Source: Leifsonia sp. SCN 70-46 (GTDB lineage Bacteria; Actinomycetota; Actinomycetes; Actinomycetales; Microbacteriaceae). Taken from it: 64,000 nt of DNA. Location of the stretch: NCBI GenBank assembly GCA_001725325.1, contig MEFY01000002.1, forward strand, positions 1,987,559 to 2,051,558, given 5' to 3'. This document shows, one piece after another, positions 9,019 to 17,131 of this stretch; position 1 is the stretch's first letter, and each line of letters starts with the position of its first letter. The position numbers and the translations under genes were made by a program. The notes beneath the pieces were generated by a model that was not told where the DNA came from, ran no database searches, and saw only the letters and a program-made list of their open reading frames with translations.

Positions 9019-9024
9019 TAGAAT
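9019..9024 (+). promoter_or_regulatory. -10 box of a leaderless promoter (lacI-type gene)
   Basis: TAGAAT ends 6 nt before the ATG at 9031 and there is no Shine-Dalgarno. A TTGCAA at 8994-8999 could serve as a poorly spaced -35 inside the operator candidate. Confidence 0.6.
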
Positions 9025-9030
9025 TTCACC

Positions 9031-10029
9031 ATGTCACAGCGACTTGCCGAGGTAGCCCGCAAGGTCGGGGTCAGCGAGGCGACGGTCAGCCGCGTGCTGA
9101 ACGAGAAGCCCGGTGTCTCCGACGCCACGCGCCAGGCGGTGCTCACGGCCCTCGACGTGCTCGGCTACGAGCGCCCGACGAAGCTGCGGGGGGAGCGCGC
9201 CCGGCTCGTCGGCCTGTTCCTGCCCGAGCTGCAGAACCCGATATTCCCCGCCTTCGGCGAGATCGTCGCGGCGGGGCTGGTGCAGAGCGGGTACACGCCC
9301 GTGCTGTGCACGCAGACCGCCGGCGGCATCTCGGAGTCGGACTACGTCGAGCTGCTGCTGCAGCAGCAGGTGTCGGGCGTCGTGTTCGTGGGCGGCCAGT
9401 ACACCCAGGAGAACGCACCCCACGAGCACTACCAGCGGCTCGCCGACCTCAACCTCCCGACGGTCTTCGTGAACGCTCCCATCTCCGGCCTCGACTTCGC
9501 GACCGTGTCCACGGATGACGCCGTCGCGACCGAGCAGGCCTGGAACCACCTGCGTCAGTTGGGCCACGAGCGCATCGGGCTCGTGCTCGGGCCCGAGGAC
9601 CACGTGCCATCCCAGCGCAAGCTCGCGGCCGCCCGGCGAGCGGCGGAGGCGGACGGCCTCGAGCTCGAGGTCGCCCACTCCCACTACTCGCTCGAGGCCG
9701 GCCAGGCCGCGACCGCGCGCCTGCTCGCGAAGGGCGTGACCGCGATCATCTGCATGTCCGACCCCATCGCCCTCGGCGCCATCCGGGCCGTCCGCCGTGC
9801 GGGGCTGGCCGTGCCCGGCGACGTCTCGGTCGTGGGCTTCGACGACTCCGCGCTCATGAACGCGACCGACCCGCCGCTCACGACGGTCAGGCAGCCCATC
9901 GAGCCCATGGGACGCATGATCATCGAGCTGCTCGTGAGCCAGATCAAGGGCACGGCGGCCGCGACGGACGAGTACCTGTTCGAGCCCGAACTCGTCGTCA
10001 GAGGGTCCACCACACGCAAGAACACGTAA
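9031..10029 (+). CDS. LacI-family transcriptional regulator of the alpha-glucoside locus
   Basis: This 332-residue repressor-type protein has an N-terminal helix-turn-helix, L-A-E-V-A-R-K-V-G-V-S-E-A-T-V-S-R-V-L-N (residues 5-24), the LacI signature. A periplasmic-binding-like effector domain follows, beginning R-L-V-G-L-F-L-P-E-L near residue 60 and ending with the dimer-core block D-V-S-V-V-G-F-D-D-S near 265. It probably senses an alpha-glucoside or its product and represses the GH13/ABC genes downstream and itself. Candidate operators flank it (8993-9010 and 10013-10059). The shared gap means the UbiA gene may also be affected. Confidence 0.92.
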   Translation: MSQRLAEVARKVGVSEATVSRVLNEKPGVSDATRQAVLTALDVLGYERPTKLRGERARLVGLFLPELQNPIFPAFGEIVAAGLVQSGYTPVLCTQTAGGISESDYVELLLQQQVSGVVFVGGQYTQENAPHEHYQRLADLNLPTVFVNAPISGLDFATVSTDDAVATEQAWNHLRQLGHERIGLVLGPEDHVPSQRKLAAARRAAEADGLELEVAHSHYSLEAGQAATARLLAKGVTAIICMSDPIALGAIRAVRRAGLAVPGDVSVVGFDDSALMNATDPPLTTVRQPIEPMGRMIIELLVSQIKGTAAATDEYLFEPELVVRGSTTRKNT

Positions 10030-10059
10030 GTTTCTTACTATCTGTTTAGTTCTTGCGTG
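10013..10059. promoter_or_regulatory. Inverted operator-like element upstream of the GH13 gene
   Basis: CACGCAAGAAC at 10013-10023 (overlapping the end of the lacI-type gene) is repeated inverted and perfectly as GTTCTTGCGTG at 10049-10059. A small GTAAG/CTTAC hairpin (10026-10038) lies between them. The arms share CTTGCGTG with the operator candidate at 8993-9010, so this is probably a second regulator-binding region controlling the sugar genes. Confidence 0.5.
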
Positions 10060-10120
10060 ATCTTGTCGCAATAGCTACTTTTCAGTCAGCCGACATTGGC
10101 GTTGACTGAAATGAGCTCCC

Positions 10121-11737
10121 GTGGAACTGCCCGTCCTGGCGAAGGCGCACCCGTCGCCGAGCACCGCAGACCCCCTGTGGTGGCGCAGCGCGGTCATCTA
10201 CCAGCTCTACATCCGCAGCTTCGCCGACGGCGACGGCGACGGCACGGGCGATCTCGCCGGCGTGCGCGCCCACCTCGGCTACCTCAAGGAGCTCGGCGTC
10301 GACGCCCTGTGGTTCACGCCCTGGTACGCGAGCCCCCTCGCCGACGGCGGGTACGACGTCTCCGACTACCGCAGCATCCACCCCGCGTTCGGAGAGCTCG
10401 AGGAGGCCGAGGCGCTCATCAGCGAGGCGCTCGCCCTGGGCATCCGCACCATCATCGACGTCGTCCCCAACCACGTCTCGCACGAGCACGAGTGGTTCCG
10501 CGCGGCCCTCGCCGCGGCGCCCGGCAGCCCCGAGCGCGAGCGCTTCTGGTTCGTCGACAGCCCGCCCAACAGCTGGGTGAGCAACTTCCAGGGCGGCACC
10601 TGGACCCAGGTGCCCGACGGCCAGTGGTACCTGCACCTCTTCACGCCCGAGCAGCCCGACCTCAACTGGAACCACCCCGACGTGCGCCGCGAGCACGAGG
10701 AGGTGCTGCGCTTCTGGTTCGACCGCGGTGTCGCGGGCGTGCGCATCGACTCGGCGGCCCTGCTCATCAAGGATCCGGCCCTCCCCGACGTCAGGGGCGA
10801 CGAGGCCCCCGGCCAGCACCCCAACACCGACCGCGATGAGGTGCACGACGTGTACCGCTCGTGGCGCGCGGTCGCGGACTCCTACCCGGGCACGCGCGTG
10901 CTCGTGGGGGAGGTGTGGATGCCCGACCCCGTGCGGTTCACGAACTACCTGCGCCCCGACGAGATGCACACGGCGTTCAACTTCGACTTCATGACCCGGC
11001 CGTGGGACGGCGCGCAGCTGCGGGAGTCGATCGACTCCATGCTCGCGGCGCACGCCCCCGTGGGAGCCCCGAGCACGTGGGTGCTCTCCAACCACGACGT
11101 CACGCGCACGGTGACGCGCTACGGCCGCGAGGACAGCTCGTTCGCCTTCGCGACCAAGCGCTTCGGGACACCCACCGACCTCGCGCTCGGCACGAGGCGG
11201 GCGCGCGCGGCCGCCCTGCTCTCGGCCGCGCTGCCGGGCTCGCTCTACATCTACCAGGGCGACGAGCTCGGCCTGCCCGAGGTCGAGGACCTGCCCGAGG
11301 GGGCGCGGCAGGACCCCATGCACTTCCGCTCCGAGGGTGTCGACCCGGGCCGTGACGGATGCCGCGTGCCCCTGCCGTGGGCGGGCGGGCGGCCGCCGTA
11401 CGGCTTCTCGGCGGGCGACGCGCAGCCGTGGCTGCCCCAGCCGCACGACTGGGCGCAGTACACGGTCGAGCACGAGGCATCCGACCCCGGCTCGATGCTG
11501 TCGCTCTACCGCGCGGCGCTCGCGCTGCGCCGCACCCTCGAGGGCGACGAGGGGTTCGCGTGGCTCGAGAGCGAGCCCGACGTGCTGTGCTTCACCCGCG
11601 GCGGCGGGTTCGTGAACGTGACGAACCTCTCCGACCGCCCCATAGACCTGCCCGAGCACGACTCGCTCCTGCTCGGCAGCACACCGCTGGTGGACGGCCA
11701 GCTCCCCCCGGACGCCACCGCGTGGCTCCGGACCTAG
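10121..11737 (+). CDS. GH13 alpha-glucosidase (oligo-alpha-glucosidase type)
   Basis: This 538-residue (beta/alpha)8 enzyme has the four GH13 conserved regions. They are D-V-V-P-N-H (~residue 110), G-V-R-I-D-S with nucleophile D210, V-G-E-V-W with acid/base E264, and L-S-N-H-D-V with transition-state stabiliser D326. The D-G-G-Y-D-V-S-D-Y-R-S-I segment near 75 is typical of intracellular alpha-glucosidases of the AglA kind. There is no signal peptide, so it should hydrolyse imported maltose, isomaltose or sucrose-like glucosides in the cytoplasm. The start is GTG without a strong ribosome-binding site. The binding protein and permeases follow, which fits uptake plus hydrolysis. Confidence 0.92.
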   Translation: MELPVLAKAHPSPSTADPLWWRSAVIYQLYIRSFADGDGDGTGDLAGVRAHLGYLKELGVDALWFTPWYASPLADGGYDVSDYRSIHPAFGELEEAEALISEALALGIRTIIDVVPNHVSHEHEWFRAALAAAPGSPERERFWFVDSPPNSWVSNFQGGTWTQVPDGQWYLHLFTPEQPDLNWNHPDVRREHEEVLRFWFDRGVAGVRIDSAALLIKDPALPDVRGDEAPGQHPNTDRDEVHDVYRSWRAVADSYPGTRVLVGEVWMPDPVRFTNYLRPDEMHTAFNFDFMTRPWDGAQLRESIDSMLAAHAPVGAPSTWVLSNHDVTRTVTRYGREDSSFAFATKRFGTPTDLALGTRRARAAALLSAALPGSLYIYQGDELGLPEVEDLPEGARQDPMHFRSEGVDPGRDGCRVPLPWAGGRPPYGFSAGDAQPWLPQPHDWAQYTVEHEASDPGSMLSLYRAALALRRTLEGDEGFAWLESEPDVLCFTRGGGFVNVTNLSDRPIDLPEHDSLLLGSTPLVDGQLPPDATAWLRT

Positions 11738-11766
11738 CACCAACAATCACAACGAAAGGCAAGACG

Positions 11767-13131
11767 ATGAAGTCACGAAGCAAGGCCCTCGTCGCGGGTA
11801 TCGCCGCGTTCGGGGTCATCGCCTCTCTGGCCGCCTGCAGCACCGGCGGAAGCGCGAGCGGCAAGACCGAGATCCGCGTGGCGACCTTCCCGCCCGGCGC
11901 CGACGCCGCGGCCTACGAGGCGTTCGCCACGCAGGAGGCGCAGTTCGAGAAGCTCAACCCCGACATCGACGTCATCGGCGTCGAGTACGAGTGGACCGGC
12001 CCGACCTTCGCGGTGCAGCTCGCGGGCGGCAGCCTGCCCGACGTGTTCACCGTGCCCTTCACCGACGCCAAGACGCTCCTCGAGAACGGGCAGCTCATGG
12101 ATGTCACGAAGGAGGTCACCGACCTCGGCTACGCGGACAAGTTCAACCCGATCATCCTCGGGGGCGTGCAGGACGCCGACGGCAACATCTACGGCTTCCC
12201 GCGCCAGGCCTACGCCATGGGCCTGCACTACAACCGCACCCTGTTCGAGCAGGCCGGGCTCGACCCCGACTCCCCGCCCACCACGTGGGACGAGGTGCGC
12301 GAGGACGCCAAGATCATCGCGGAGAAGACCGGCAAGGCCGGCTACGCCCAGATGACCATGAACAACACGGGCGGCTGGCAGCTCACCGCGGGCAGCATCG
12401 CCCACGGCGGCCGCACGCAGGTCGACAACGGCGACGGCACGTACACGTCGACCATCGACAACCCCGGCACGCTCGCCGACCTGCAGTTCCTGCACGACCT
12501 GCGCTGGGAGGACAACTCCATGGGCAGCAACTTCCTGCTCGACTGGGGCACGATCAACCAGGAGTTCGCGGCGGGCAACATCGGCATGTACACCTCGGGA
12601 TCCGACGTCTACACGGCCCTCGTGCGCGACTTCTCGCTCAACCCCGACGACTACGGCCTCACCGTCATCCCCACCGACGGTGACGAGCCCGGCACCCTCG
12701 GCGGCGGGGACATCGCCGTCGTGAGCCCGACCGTCGACGACACCACGAAGGCCGCCGCGGTCAAGTGGATCGACTGGTACTACATGCAGAAGCTGCTCGA
12801 CAAGGATGCGGCGATCGCCGACGCCGAGGCGCTCGTCGCGAGCGACCAGGCGGTCGGCACCCCCGTGCTGCCCGTGCTCGACCAGGCCACGTACGAGGAG
12901 TCCCGCGAGTGGATCGCCCCGTACATCAACGTGCCGCTCGACCAGATGAAGGGCTTCTTCGACGGCATCTTCGAGCAGACCCCCGTGGGCGAGCCGAAGG
13001 GCAAGACCCAGGAGATCTACGCGCTGCTCGACTCGGTCGTGCAGGCCGTGCTGACCGACCAGAACGCCGACATCCCGGCCCTGCTCACGCAGGCCGACAA
13101 GGATGCCCAGGCCCTGCTCGACGGCAACTAA
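11767..13131 (+). CDS. Sugar ABC transporter substrate-binding lipoprotein
   Basis: This 454-residue family-1 extracellular solute-binding protein begins with a lysine/arginine-containing signal peptide and the lipobox L-A-A-C (C24), so the mature protein is lipid-anchored outside the membrane. An A-G-G-S-L-P-D-V-F motif near residue 85 and the Y-G-F-P-R-Q-A-Y-A-M-G-L-H-Y-N-R stretch near 140 are typical of MalE-like sugar-binding proteins. The ATG has a good AAAGG ribosome-binding site. With the GH13 enzyme upstream and MalF/MalG-type permeases downstream, it most likely binds an alpha-linked oligoglucoside. Confidence 0.93.
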   Translation: MKSRSKALVAGIAAFGVIASLAACSTGGSASGKTEIRVATFPPGADAAAYEAFATQEAQFEKLNPDIDVIGVEYEWTGPTFAVQLAGGSLPDVFTVPFTDAKTLLENGQLMDVTKEVTDLGYADKFNPIILGGVQDADGNIYGFPRQAYAMGLHYNRTLFEQAGLDPDSPPTTWDEVREDAKIIAEKTGKAGYAQMTMNNTGGWQLTAGSIAHGGRTQVDNGDGTYTSTIDNPGTLADLQFLHDLRWEDNSMGSNFLLDWGTINQEFAAGNIGMYTSGSDVYTALVRDFSLNPDDYGLTVIPTDGDEPGTLGGGDIAVVSPTVDDTTKAAAVKWIDWYYMQKLLDKDAAIADAEALVASDQAVGTPVLPVLDQATYEESREWIAPYINVPLDQMKGFFDGIFEQTPVGEPKGKTQEIYALLDSVVQAVLTDQNADIPALLTQADKDAQALLDGN

Positions 13132-13140
13132 CCTCCTCCC

Positions 13141-13174
13141 GCCGGCCGGGCGGCAGCACTGCCGCCCGGCCGGC
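13141..13174 (+). terminator. Intercistronic GC hairpin between binding protein and permeases
   Basis: A perfect 15-bp stem (13141-13155 with 13160-13174) has a 4-nt GCAC loop and no T-run. In sugar ABC operons such hairpins typically protect or partly terminate the message so that the binding protein outnumbers the permeases. Confidence 0.75.
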
Positions 13175-13191
13175 TCCATCGAAGGAACCCC

Positions 13192-14097
13192 ATGACGACG
13201 ACGCGCAAGCGCACCCCGCTCACCTGGATCCGCGGAGGCGGACTCTCCAACCTCGCCTTCCTGGCGCCCATGATCATCGTGTTCGCGGTGTTCAGCTGGT
13301 CGCCCATCATCCGGTCGTTCATCATGGCGTTCCAGAAGACGAACCTCATCACGACGTCGTGGGTGGGGCTCGACAACTTCCAGCGGGTGCTCTCCGACCC
13401 GCTCCTCGGCACCGCGATCGTCAACACCCTCTACTTCGCCGTGCTCGCACTCGTCTTCGGCTTCCCCGTGCCGCTCCTGCTCGCCGTGCTCATGAGCGAG
13501 GTGAAGCGCGCCAAGGGCCTCTACAGCGCCCTCGCCTACCTGCCCGTCGTCATCCCGCCCGTCGTCGCCGTGCTGCTGTGGAAGTTCTTCTACGACGCGA
13601 GCCCCACGGGCGTCTTCAACACCGTGCTCGGCTGGGTGGGCATCCCGCCGCAGCCGTGGCTGCAGTCGGCGGCGTCGGCCATGCCGTCGCTCGTGATCGA
13701 GGCGACGTGGGCGGCCGCGGGCGGCAGCATCATCATCTACCTCGCGGCGCTCCTGAGCGTGCCGCCCGAGCTGTACGACGCCGCTGAGGTCGACGGCGCG
13801 AGCGTGTGGCGCAAGGTGTGGCACGTGACGCTGCCGCAGCTGCGGGGCGTGCTGTTCATCATGCTCATCCTGCAGGTCATCGCGACGGCGCAGGTGTTCC
13901 TCGAGCCCTTCCTCTTCACGGGCGGCGGTCCCAACAACGCGACCGTCACGATCCTCATGCTCATCTACCGATACGCCTTCCAGAACAGCCTGGGCGGCAA
14001 CTACGGGATGGCGACCGCGCTCAGCGTCATGCTCGCGCTCGTGCTCGCCGTCCTCTCCTTCGTCTACTTCAAGGTGACTGAGAGGTGGTCCCGATGA
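13192..14097 (+). CDS. Sugar ABC transporter permease, MalF/LacF-like
   Basis: This 301-residue inner-membrane protein has six predicted transmembrane helices. Its EAA loop is E-L-Y-D-A-A-E-V-D-G-A-S-x-W-x-x-x-x-x-V-T-L-P (near residue 195), the docking site for the ATPase. The GAAGGA ribosome-binding site upstream supports the ATG. It overlaps the next permease by ATGA. No ATP-binding gene accompanies the pair, so a shared MsiK-like ATPase is inferred. Confidence 0.93.
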   Translation: MTTTRKRTPLTWIRGGGLSNLAFLAPMIIVFAVFSWSPIIRSFIMAFQKTNLITTSWVGLDNFQRVLSDPLLGTAIVNTLYFAVLALVFGFPVPLLLAVLMSEVKRAKGLYSALAYLPVVIPPVVAVLLWKFFYDASPTGVFNTVLGWVGIPPQPWLQSAASAMPSLVIEATWAAAGGSIIIYLAALLSVPPELYDAAEVDGASVWRKVWHVTLPQLRGVLFIMLILQVIATAQVFLEPFLFTGGGPNNATVTILMLIYRYAFQNSLGGNYGMATALSVMLALVLAVLSFVYFKVTERWSR

Positions 14098-14975
14098 GCG
14101 ACGTCGATCGCGGGATACTGTCCGGATTCGACCGCCGCAAGCGCAGCGTGCGCGCCTCGATGGCGGGCGTGCACGTGCTGCTCGTCGTCGGTCTCGTGGT
14201 CGCGGGCCTGGGGCCCATCCTGTGGCTCGCCAAGGCGGCCGTGACCTCGACGCAGGACACGATCTCGACGCCCCTGCTCGTGTGGCCCAACGGCATCGAC
14301 TGGGCGAACCTCGCGCAGGCGTGGTTCGAGGTGCACGTCGACCAGTACTTCCTCAACACGCTCGTGCTCGCGTTCGGGTCGTGGGTGTTCAGCATCGTCG
14401 TCGCGACGACGGCGGGCTACGGGCTCTCCGTGCTGCGGCCCCGGTACGCGGGCATCCTCAACGGCGCCGTGCTCGCGACCCTGTTCGTGCCGTCGGTCGT
14501 GCTGCTCGTGCCGCTCTACCTCACGATCGTGCACCCGCCCGTGGGCCACTCGCTGCTCAACAACTACCTCGCGGTGTGGCTGCCCGCGGCGACGAACGCG
14601 TTCAACATCCTCCTGGTGAAGCGGTTCTTCGACAATCTGCCGCGCGAGGTCTTCGAGGCCGCGCGCACCGACGGCGCAGGACCGTTCCGGCTGTTCTGGT
14701 CGATAGTGCTGCCGATGTCGCGGCCCATCCTCGGCGTCGTCTCGGTGTTCGCGATCATCGCGTCGCTCAAGGACTACCTGTGGCCCATGCTCGTGCTGCC
14801 CGACCCGGCCGTGCAGCCGCTCGGCGTGCGGCTGCCGGCCATCCAGTCGCAGGTGGAGCTCGACGTGTTCCTCGCCGCGCTCGCGATGTCGACGGTCATC
14901 CCCATCGTGCTGTTCCTCGCGTTCCAGCGCGTGTTCCTGCGCAGCGCGGGGCTGGGTGGTGCGGTCAAGGGCTGA
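14094..14975 (+). CDS. Sugar ABC transporter permease, MalG-like
   Basis: This 293-residue partner permease has six predicted helices and an EAA-type loop, E-V-F-E-A-A-R-T-D-G-A-G-P-F-R-L-F-W-S-I (near residue 185), followed by V-L-P-M-S-R-P. I chose the ATG at 14094 because it overlaps the previous stop (ATGA) and matches family starts. It completes a heterodimeric channel with the upstream permease for uptake of the alpha-glucoside bound by the lipoprotein. Confidence 0.92.
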   Translation: MSDVDRGILSGFDRRKRSVRASMAGVHVLLVVGLVVAGLGPILWLAKAAVTSTQDTISTPLLVWPNGIDWANLAQAWFEVHVDQYFLNTLVLAFGSWVFSIVVATTAGYGLSVLRPRYAGILNGAVLATLFVPSVVLLVPLYLTIVHPPVGHSLLNNYLAVWLPAATNAFNILLVKRFFDNLPREVFEAARTDGAGPFRLFWSIVLPMSRPILGVVSVFAIIASLKDYLWPMLVLPDPAVQPLGVRLPAIQSQVELDVFLAALAMSTVIPIVLFLAFQRVFLRSAGLGGAVKG

Positions 14976-14983
14976 ACCGGGGT

Positions 14984-14989
14984 TACCCT
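14984..14989 (+). promoter_or_regulatory. -10 box of a leaderless promoter (GTW-motif protein)
   Basis: TACCCT ends 6 nt before the ATG at 14996, just after the stop of the permease gene. No Shine-Dalgarno is present. Confidence 0.5.
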
Positions 14990-14995
14990 CGATGC

Positions 14996-15484
14996 ATGGG
15001 GGCAGCAGCACTTGACGAGCGCACGCTCGCGGACCTTCTTCCGGGGACGTGGACGATCGTCGCGACGAACTTTCCGATGTGGCTCACGGGGCAGAGGCTC
15101 GAGCCGCGCTTCACCTACGAGCTCGTGACGGAGAGCCCGCTCGTGCTCTCCGACGACGTCTCGTACGTCGAGGAGGGCGAGGAGAAGCACATCCTCGGCC
15201 AGGACACCCTGCGCGGCGACGAGTTCGTGTGGCGGGGCCGCAAGCTCCTGCGCCTCGTCTCGAGCCGCTGGTCGGTCGCGGGCGTGAGCGACGACGGCGA
15301 CATCGCCGTCGTGCGCTTCAGCAAGTCGCTCGCGACACCCGCGGGCGTCGACATCATCGTGCGCGAGGGCACGTCGCACCCCGAGGTGCGGCGCACGGTC
15401 GCCCACGCGACCGACGACTTCGGCCTCACGCCCGAGGAGTTCGGGTCGCTCACGTGGTTCACCGCGGGGCCGACCACCGGCTAG
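14996..15484 (+). CDS. Hypothetical protein with a lipocalin-like GTW motif
   Basis: I do not recognise this 162-residue protein with certainty. It begins with L-L-P-G-T-W-T-I-V-A-T-N-F-P-M-W. The G-x-W element starting a predicted beta-rich protein recalls lipocalin or fatty-acid-binding folds, which bind small hydrophobic ligands. The rest alternates short strand-like hydrophobic segments with charged turns, such as L-R-G-D-E-F-V-W-R-G-R-K-L-L-R-L-V. There is no signal peptide or membrane segment. It sits alone between the sugar operon and a LuxR-type gene, each with its own promoter box. Confidence 0.7.
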   Translation: MGAAALDERTLADLLPGTWTIVATNFPMWLTGQRLEPRFTYELVTESPLVLSDDVSYVEEGEEKHILGQDTLRGDEFVWRGRKLLRLVSSRWSVAGVSDDGDIAVVRFSKSLATPAGVDIIVREGTSHPEVRRTVAHATDDFGLTPEEFGSLTWFTAGPTTG

Positions 15485-15487
15485 CAT
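15482..15487 (+). promoter_or_regulatory. -10 box of a leaderless promoter (tandem-HTH regulator)
   Basis: TAGCAT ends 6 nt before the ATG at 15494. Its TAG is the stop codon of the preceding gene. Confidence 0.55.
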
Positions 15488-15493
15488 CGCCGC

Positions 15494-17131
15494 ATGACGT
15501 CATCGGCGCTCGGCGAGTGCCTCGACCTGGTGCTCGAGGCGCGCTTGGATGAGGCTCTCGACCGCCTCGCCGCCGAGCACGACGGCGCGACGTCGCCCGG
15601 TCGCCGGGCACGGTTCGCCGCCGTCGCCGCCTTCGGCGCTGCTCTCGCCGCGCGGCACGCCGCGGCCCGGCGCTGGGCCGAGCTCGCGCGGTCGCAGGCG
15701 GACGATGCGGCCTCCCTCGCGGTGACGACGGCCGCCGAGACGTTCTCGTCGTGCCTGGCCCCTCCCGGCGACGGCGCGCGGCCCTCGGGCGAGCTCCGCT
15801 TCGACCCCGGGTGGGCGGAGGAGGACGCGTGCGTCGTGGGATACCTCGCGACCGAGGCAGCCATGTCGTCCGGCCGTCTCGGTGACGCCGAGGCGTTCGC
15901 CCTCGCCTACCTCGACCGCACGTGGGAGGCGTCGTCGCAGGCGCCCCTTATGGCCCGCATCGCCCTCGCCCGCGCCCTCGTGTTCGAGGGCCGGGTCGCC
16001 GACGCGGCCGAAGCCATCGCCGTCTCGCGCGTCGAGGCGGAGGCCGCGGGTGCCCTGCCCGTGCGCATGCTCTCCGCGTCGACCGCCGCCTACATCGAGG
16101 CGCTGCTCGAGAACGTGGGGGAGACCGAGCGCCTCACGGCGTTCGTGGTCGCCCTCGACCCCGAGCCCTCGTCGTACGTGACCGTGGGCTCGCACCTGCT
16201 GTGCGCGTTCGGGCTGGGCGCCGCCGGACTCACCGACCGGGCGGCGGAGCTCGTGCTGCGCGCGGCGGGCGGCCCTGCCCTGCCCCGACTGCAGACCGTC
16301 GACCGCGCCTACGGCTACGAGCTGCTCGCGACCGCGGCGATCGAGCGCGGCGACCTGCGGGGCGCGCGCGCGTGGGGCCGTCGCGTCGCACCGCTGCAGA
16401 TCCACGACATGGCCGCGGCCGCCGTCGAGCGCACGCTCAGCCGCATCGATGTCGCGTCGGGGCACACCGAGAGCGGCGTCGAACGAGCCGCGGTCTCCGC
16501 GGCCCGGGCGCTCGTCGCGGGCGGCCGGCTCGACGCGACGCGGGCCCGCGTGCTCGAGGCGGCGGCTCACGCGGCCGCGGGGGCGCGCGGGGCCGCCGTG
16601 GCCGGGTTCCGCGATGCGGCGGACGAGGCGGACCTCCTGGGCGCGGCAGCCGTGCGCACGTGGTCCGCGCGCGAGCTGCGCCGGCTCGGACGCCGGCTGC
16701 GCCCCGCGGCGGGCGCGGGGTGGCAGGCGCTCTCGGACCGCGAGCAGCAGATCGCGCTGCTCGCCGCGGAGGGCTTCTCGAACCGCATGATCGGCCAGGC
16801 GCTGTTCCTCTCGGAGCGCACAGTGCAGAGCCACCTCTCGCGGGCCCTCGCGGCGCTCGGGGCGACGTCGCGCGCCGCCATCCCCGCGAGCCTCGGCAGG
16901 GCGCGCGCGCCCATCGCGCTCGACGGCCTCACCGAGCGGCAGCAGCAGGTGGCGAGCCTCGTCGCCGAGGGATGCTCCAACCGCACGATCTCGCAGCGGC
17001 TCGGCATCAGCGACAAGACCGTCGAGAAGCACATTCAGGCGATATTCGCCCGGTGGCAGGTGTCGTCGCGCACGGGGATCGCCAACCGCGCTCTCGCGCC
17101 GCTGCCCGCCCCCGAGGGCCGGCTCGCGTGA
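15494..17131 (+). CDS. Regulator with two tandem LuxR-type HTH domains
   Basis: This 545-residue protein ends in two separate GerE/LuxR helix-turn-helix domains. The first is residues ~410-465 (L-S-D-R-E-Q-Q-I-A-L-L-A-A-E-G...T-V-Q-S-H-L). The second is ~476-535 (L-T-E-R-Q-Q-Q-V-A-S-L-V-A-E-G...T-V-E-K-H-I). The first ~400 residues are alanine-rich and helical, like the TPR-type sensor part of LAL/MalT regulators, but no NTP-binding P-loop is visible. A single C-terminal HTH is the rule in this family. The stop overlaps the GTG start of a NagZ-like lipoprotein gene (GTGA), so the two are translationally coupled. Confidence 0.85.
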   Translation: MTSSALGECLDLVLEARLDEALDRLAAEHDGATSPGRRARFAAVAAFGAALAARHAAARRWAELARSQADDAASLAVTTAAETFSSCLAPPGDGARPSGELRFDPGWAEEDACVVGYLATEAAMSSGRLGDAEAFALAYLDRTWEASSQAPLMARIALARALVFEGRVADAAEAIAVSRVEAEAAGALPVRMLSASTAAYIEALLENVGETERLTAFVVALDPEPSSYVTVGSHLLCAFGLGAAGLTDRAAELVLRAAGGPALPRLQTVDRAYGYELLATAAIERGDLRGARAWGRRVAPLQIHDMAAAAVERTLSRIDVASGHTESGVERAAVSAARALVAGGRLDATRARVLEAAAHAAAGARGAAVAGFRDAADEADLLGAAAVRTWSARELRRLGRRLRPAAGAGWQALSDREQQIALLAAEGFSNRMIGQALFLSERTVQSHLSRALAALGATSRAAIPASLGRARAPIALDGLTERQQQVASLVAEGCSNRTISQRLGISDKTVEKHIQAIFARWQVSSRTGIANRALAPLPAPEGRLA

